DNA of 64,000 bases from positions 93,292 to 157,291 of the forward strand of contig CAWIYI010000020.1 of assembly GCA_963840245.1 (NCBI GenBank). The letters are read 5' to 3'. Below are positions 63,781 through 64,000 of this stretch, in pieces (the first letter of the stretch is position 1; the number at the start of each line of letters is the position of its first letter). Origin of the DNA: Bog-473 sp963840245. Its GTDB lineage: Bacteria > Actinomycetota > Acidimicrobiia > Acidimicrobiales > RAAP-2. Below the pieces are notes generated by a model. That model made no database searches. It was not told where the DNA came from and worked only from the letters and a program-made list of their open reading frames with translations. A program made the translations under genes and the position numbers.

Positions 63781-64000
63781 GTGACGGGTGAACCATGGTT
63801 GGGAGACGCCTGCTCCCTGGTCGACGCCTACCGGGCGGGGACGATCTCACCCACCGAGGCGCTCGAGGGGTCGCTCGCCGCGATCGAAGGGTCGAAGCTC
63901 AACGCGGTCTGTTTCGTCGACGCGGAGCGCGCCACGGAGACGGCAGCGTCCGCTGATGTGAACCTGCCCTTCGGCGGTGTGCCGATGGGTGTGAAGGAGC
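63781..64000 (+). CDS. Amidase signature family protein (3'-truncated)
   Basis: The first 73 codons of a gene cut by the window end. It starts at GTG 63781. ACSLVDAYRAGTISPTEALEGSLAAIE and NAVCFVDAERA are the helical N-terminus of amidase-signature enzymes, and LPFGGVPMGVKE contains the catalytic lysine of the Ser-Ser-Lys triad. It probably hydrolyses an amide or nitrile-derived amide; the rest is outside the window. Confidence 0.88.
   Translation, partial: MTGEPWLGDACSLVDAYRAGTISPTEALEGSLAAIEGSKLNAVCFVDAERATETAASADVNLPFGGVPMGVKE

Overview
This is a high-GC Actinobacteriota chromosome fragment, most likely from an uncultured Acidimicrobiia-like lineage. That placement is inferred from several features: very high GC, frequent GTG/TTG starts, 4-nt start/stop overlaps, a DUF2510 tail, an SCO6745-family protein, class E sortase, polyphosphate glucokinase, two CYP-type P450s, an encapsulin/EncFtn pair, and a secreted protein ending in DGGVF-type repeats. 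There are no rRNA genes, no CRISPR array and no intact mobile element.

Layout. 1-2.5 kb: the end of a phosphate ABC permease pair (pstC, pstA), then a nitrobindin-like protein. 2.5-7 kb: catabolic genes (acyl-CoA dehydrogenase, M20 amidohydrolase, SDR, alpha/beta-barrel protein, cupin). 7-11.7 kb: SCO6745-family protein, two PH-domain membrane proteins, and a TetR-P450 pair. 11.7-25 kb: a GT-C-like membrane protein, an amino acid permease, and a cluster of small envelope or stress-type proteins (SHOCT, DUF6325, three PLDc_N paralogues, DUF2252, a flippase-like protein). 25-28 kb: a cation/proton antiporter followed by an encapsulated ferritin and its encapsulin shell. 28-35.4 kb: a PAS-GGDEF-EAL protein and a ~1,600-residue secreted beta-helix/Ig/FN3 protein. 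35.8-49 kb: a visibly lower-GC stretch with DedA/TerC, an M48 protease, a two-component system, several orphan small genes, DUF72, a four-gene operon (acyl-CoA-dehydrogenase-like, PIG-L deacetylase, NodS-like methyltransferase, GT2) and tiny stress proteins. 49-58 kb: a large HTH-AAA-TPR regulator, a giant glycine-rich LPFTG surface protein with its class E sortase, transposase and integrase relics, and tRNA-Arg. 58-64 kb: a second P450, polyphosphate glucokinase, a TetR divergent from a DrrAB-type exporter, a peptidoglycan-binding protein and the start of an amidase.

A technical point governs the annotation. At least eleven genes or gene pieces are split by a frameshift, and in every case the reading frame moves as if ONE EXTRA base were present, on both strands and without a shared slippery motif. 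This looks like an insertion-biased sequencing or consensus error rather than gene decay. The genes are therefore annotated across their whole span with the shift point given.

Functional themes are iron storage (encapsulin), cell-surface construction (sortase plus substrate, secreted repeat protein, PG-binding protein, membrane glycosyltransferase-like protein), envelope stress, and lipid/xenobiotic oxidation under TetR control. The least characterised candidate system is the translationally coupled operon at 44.4-47.4 kb, whose enzyme set loosely resembles that used for lipochitooligosaccharide-type molecules.
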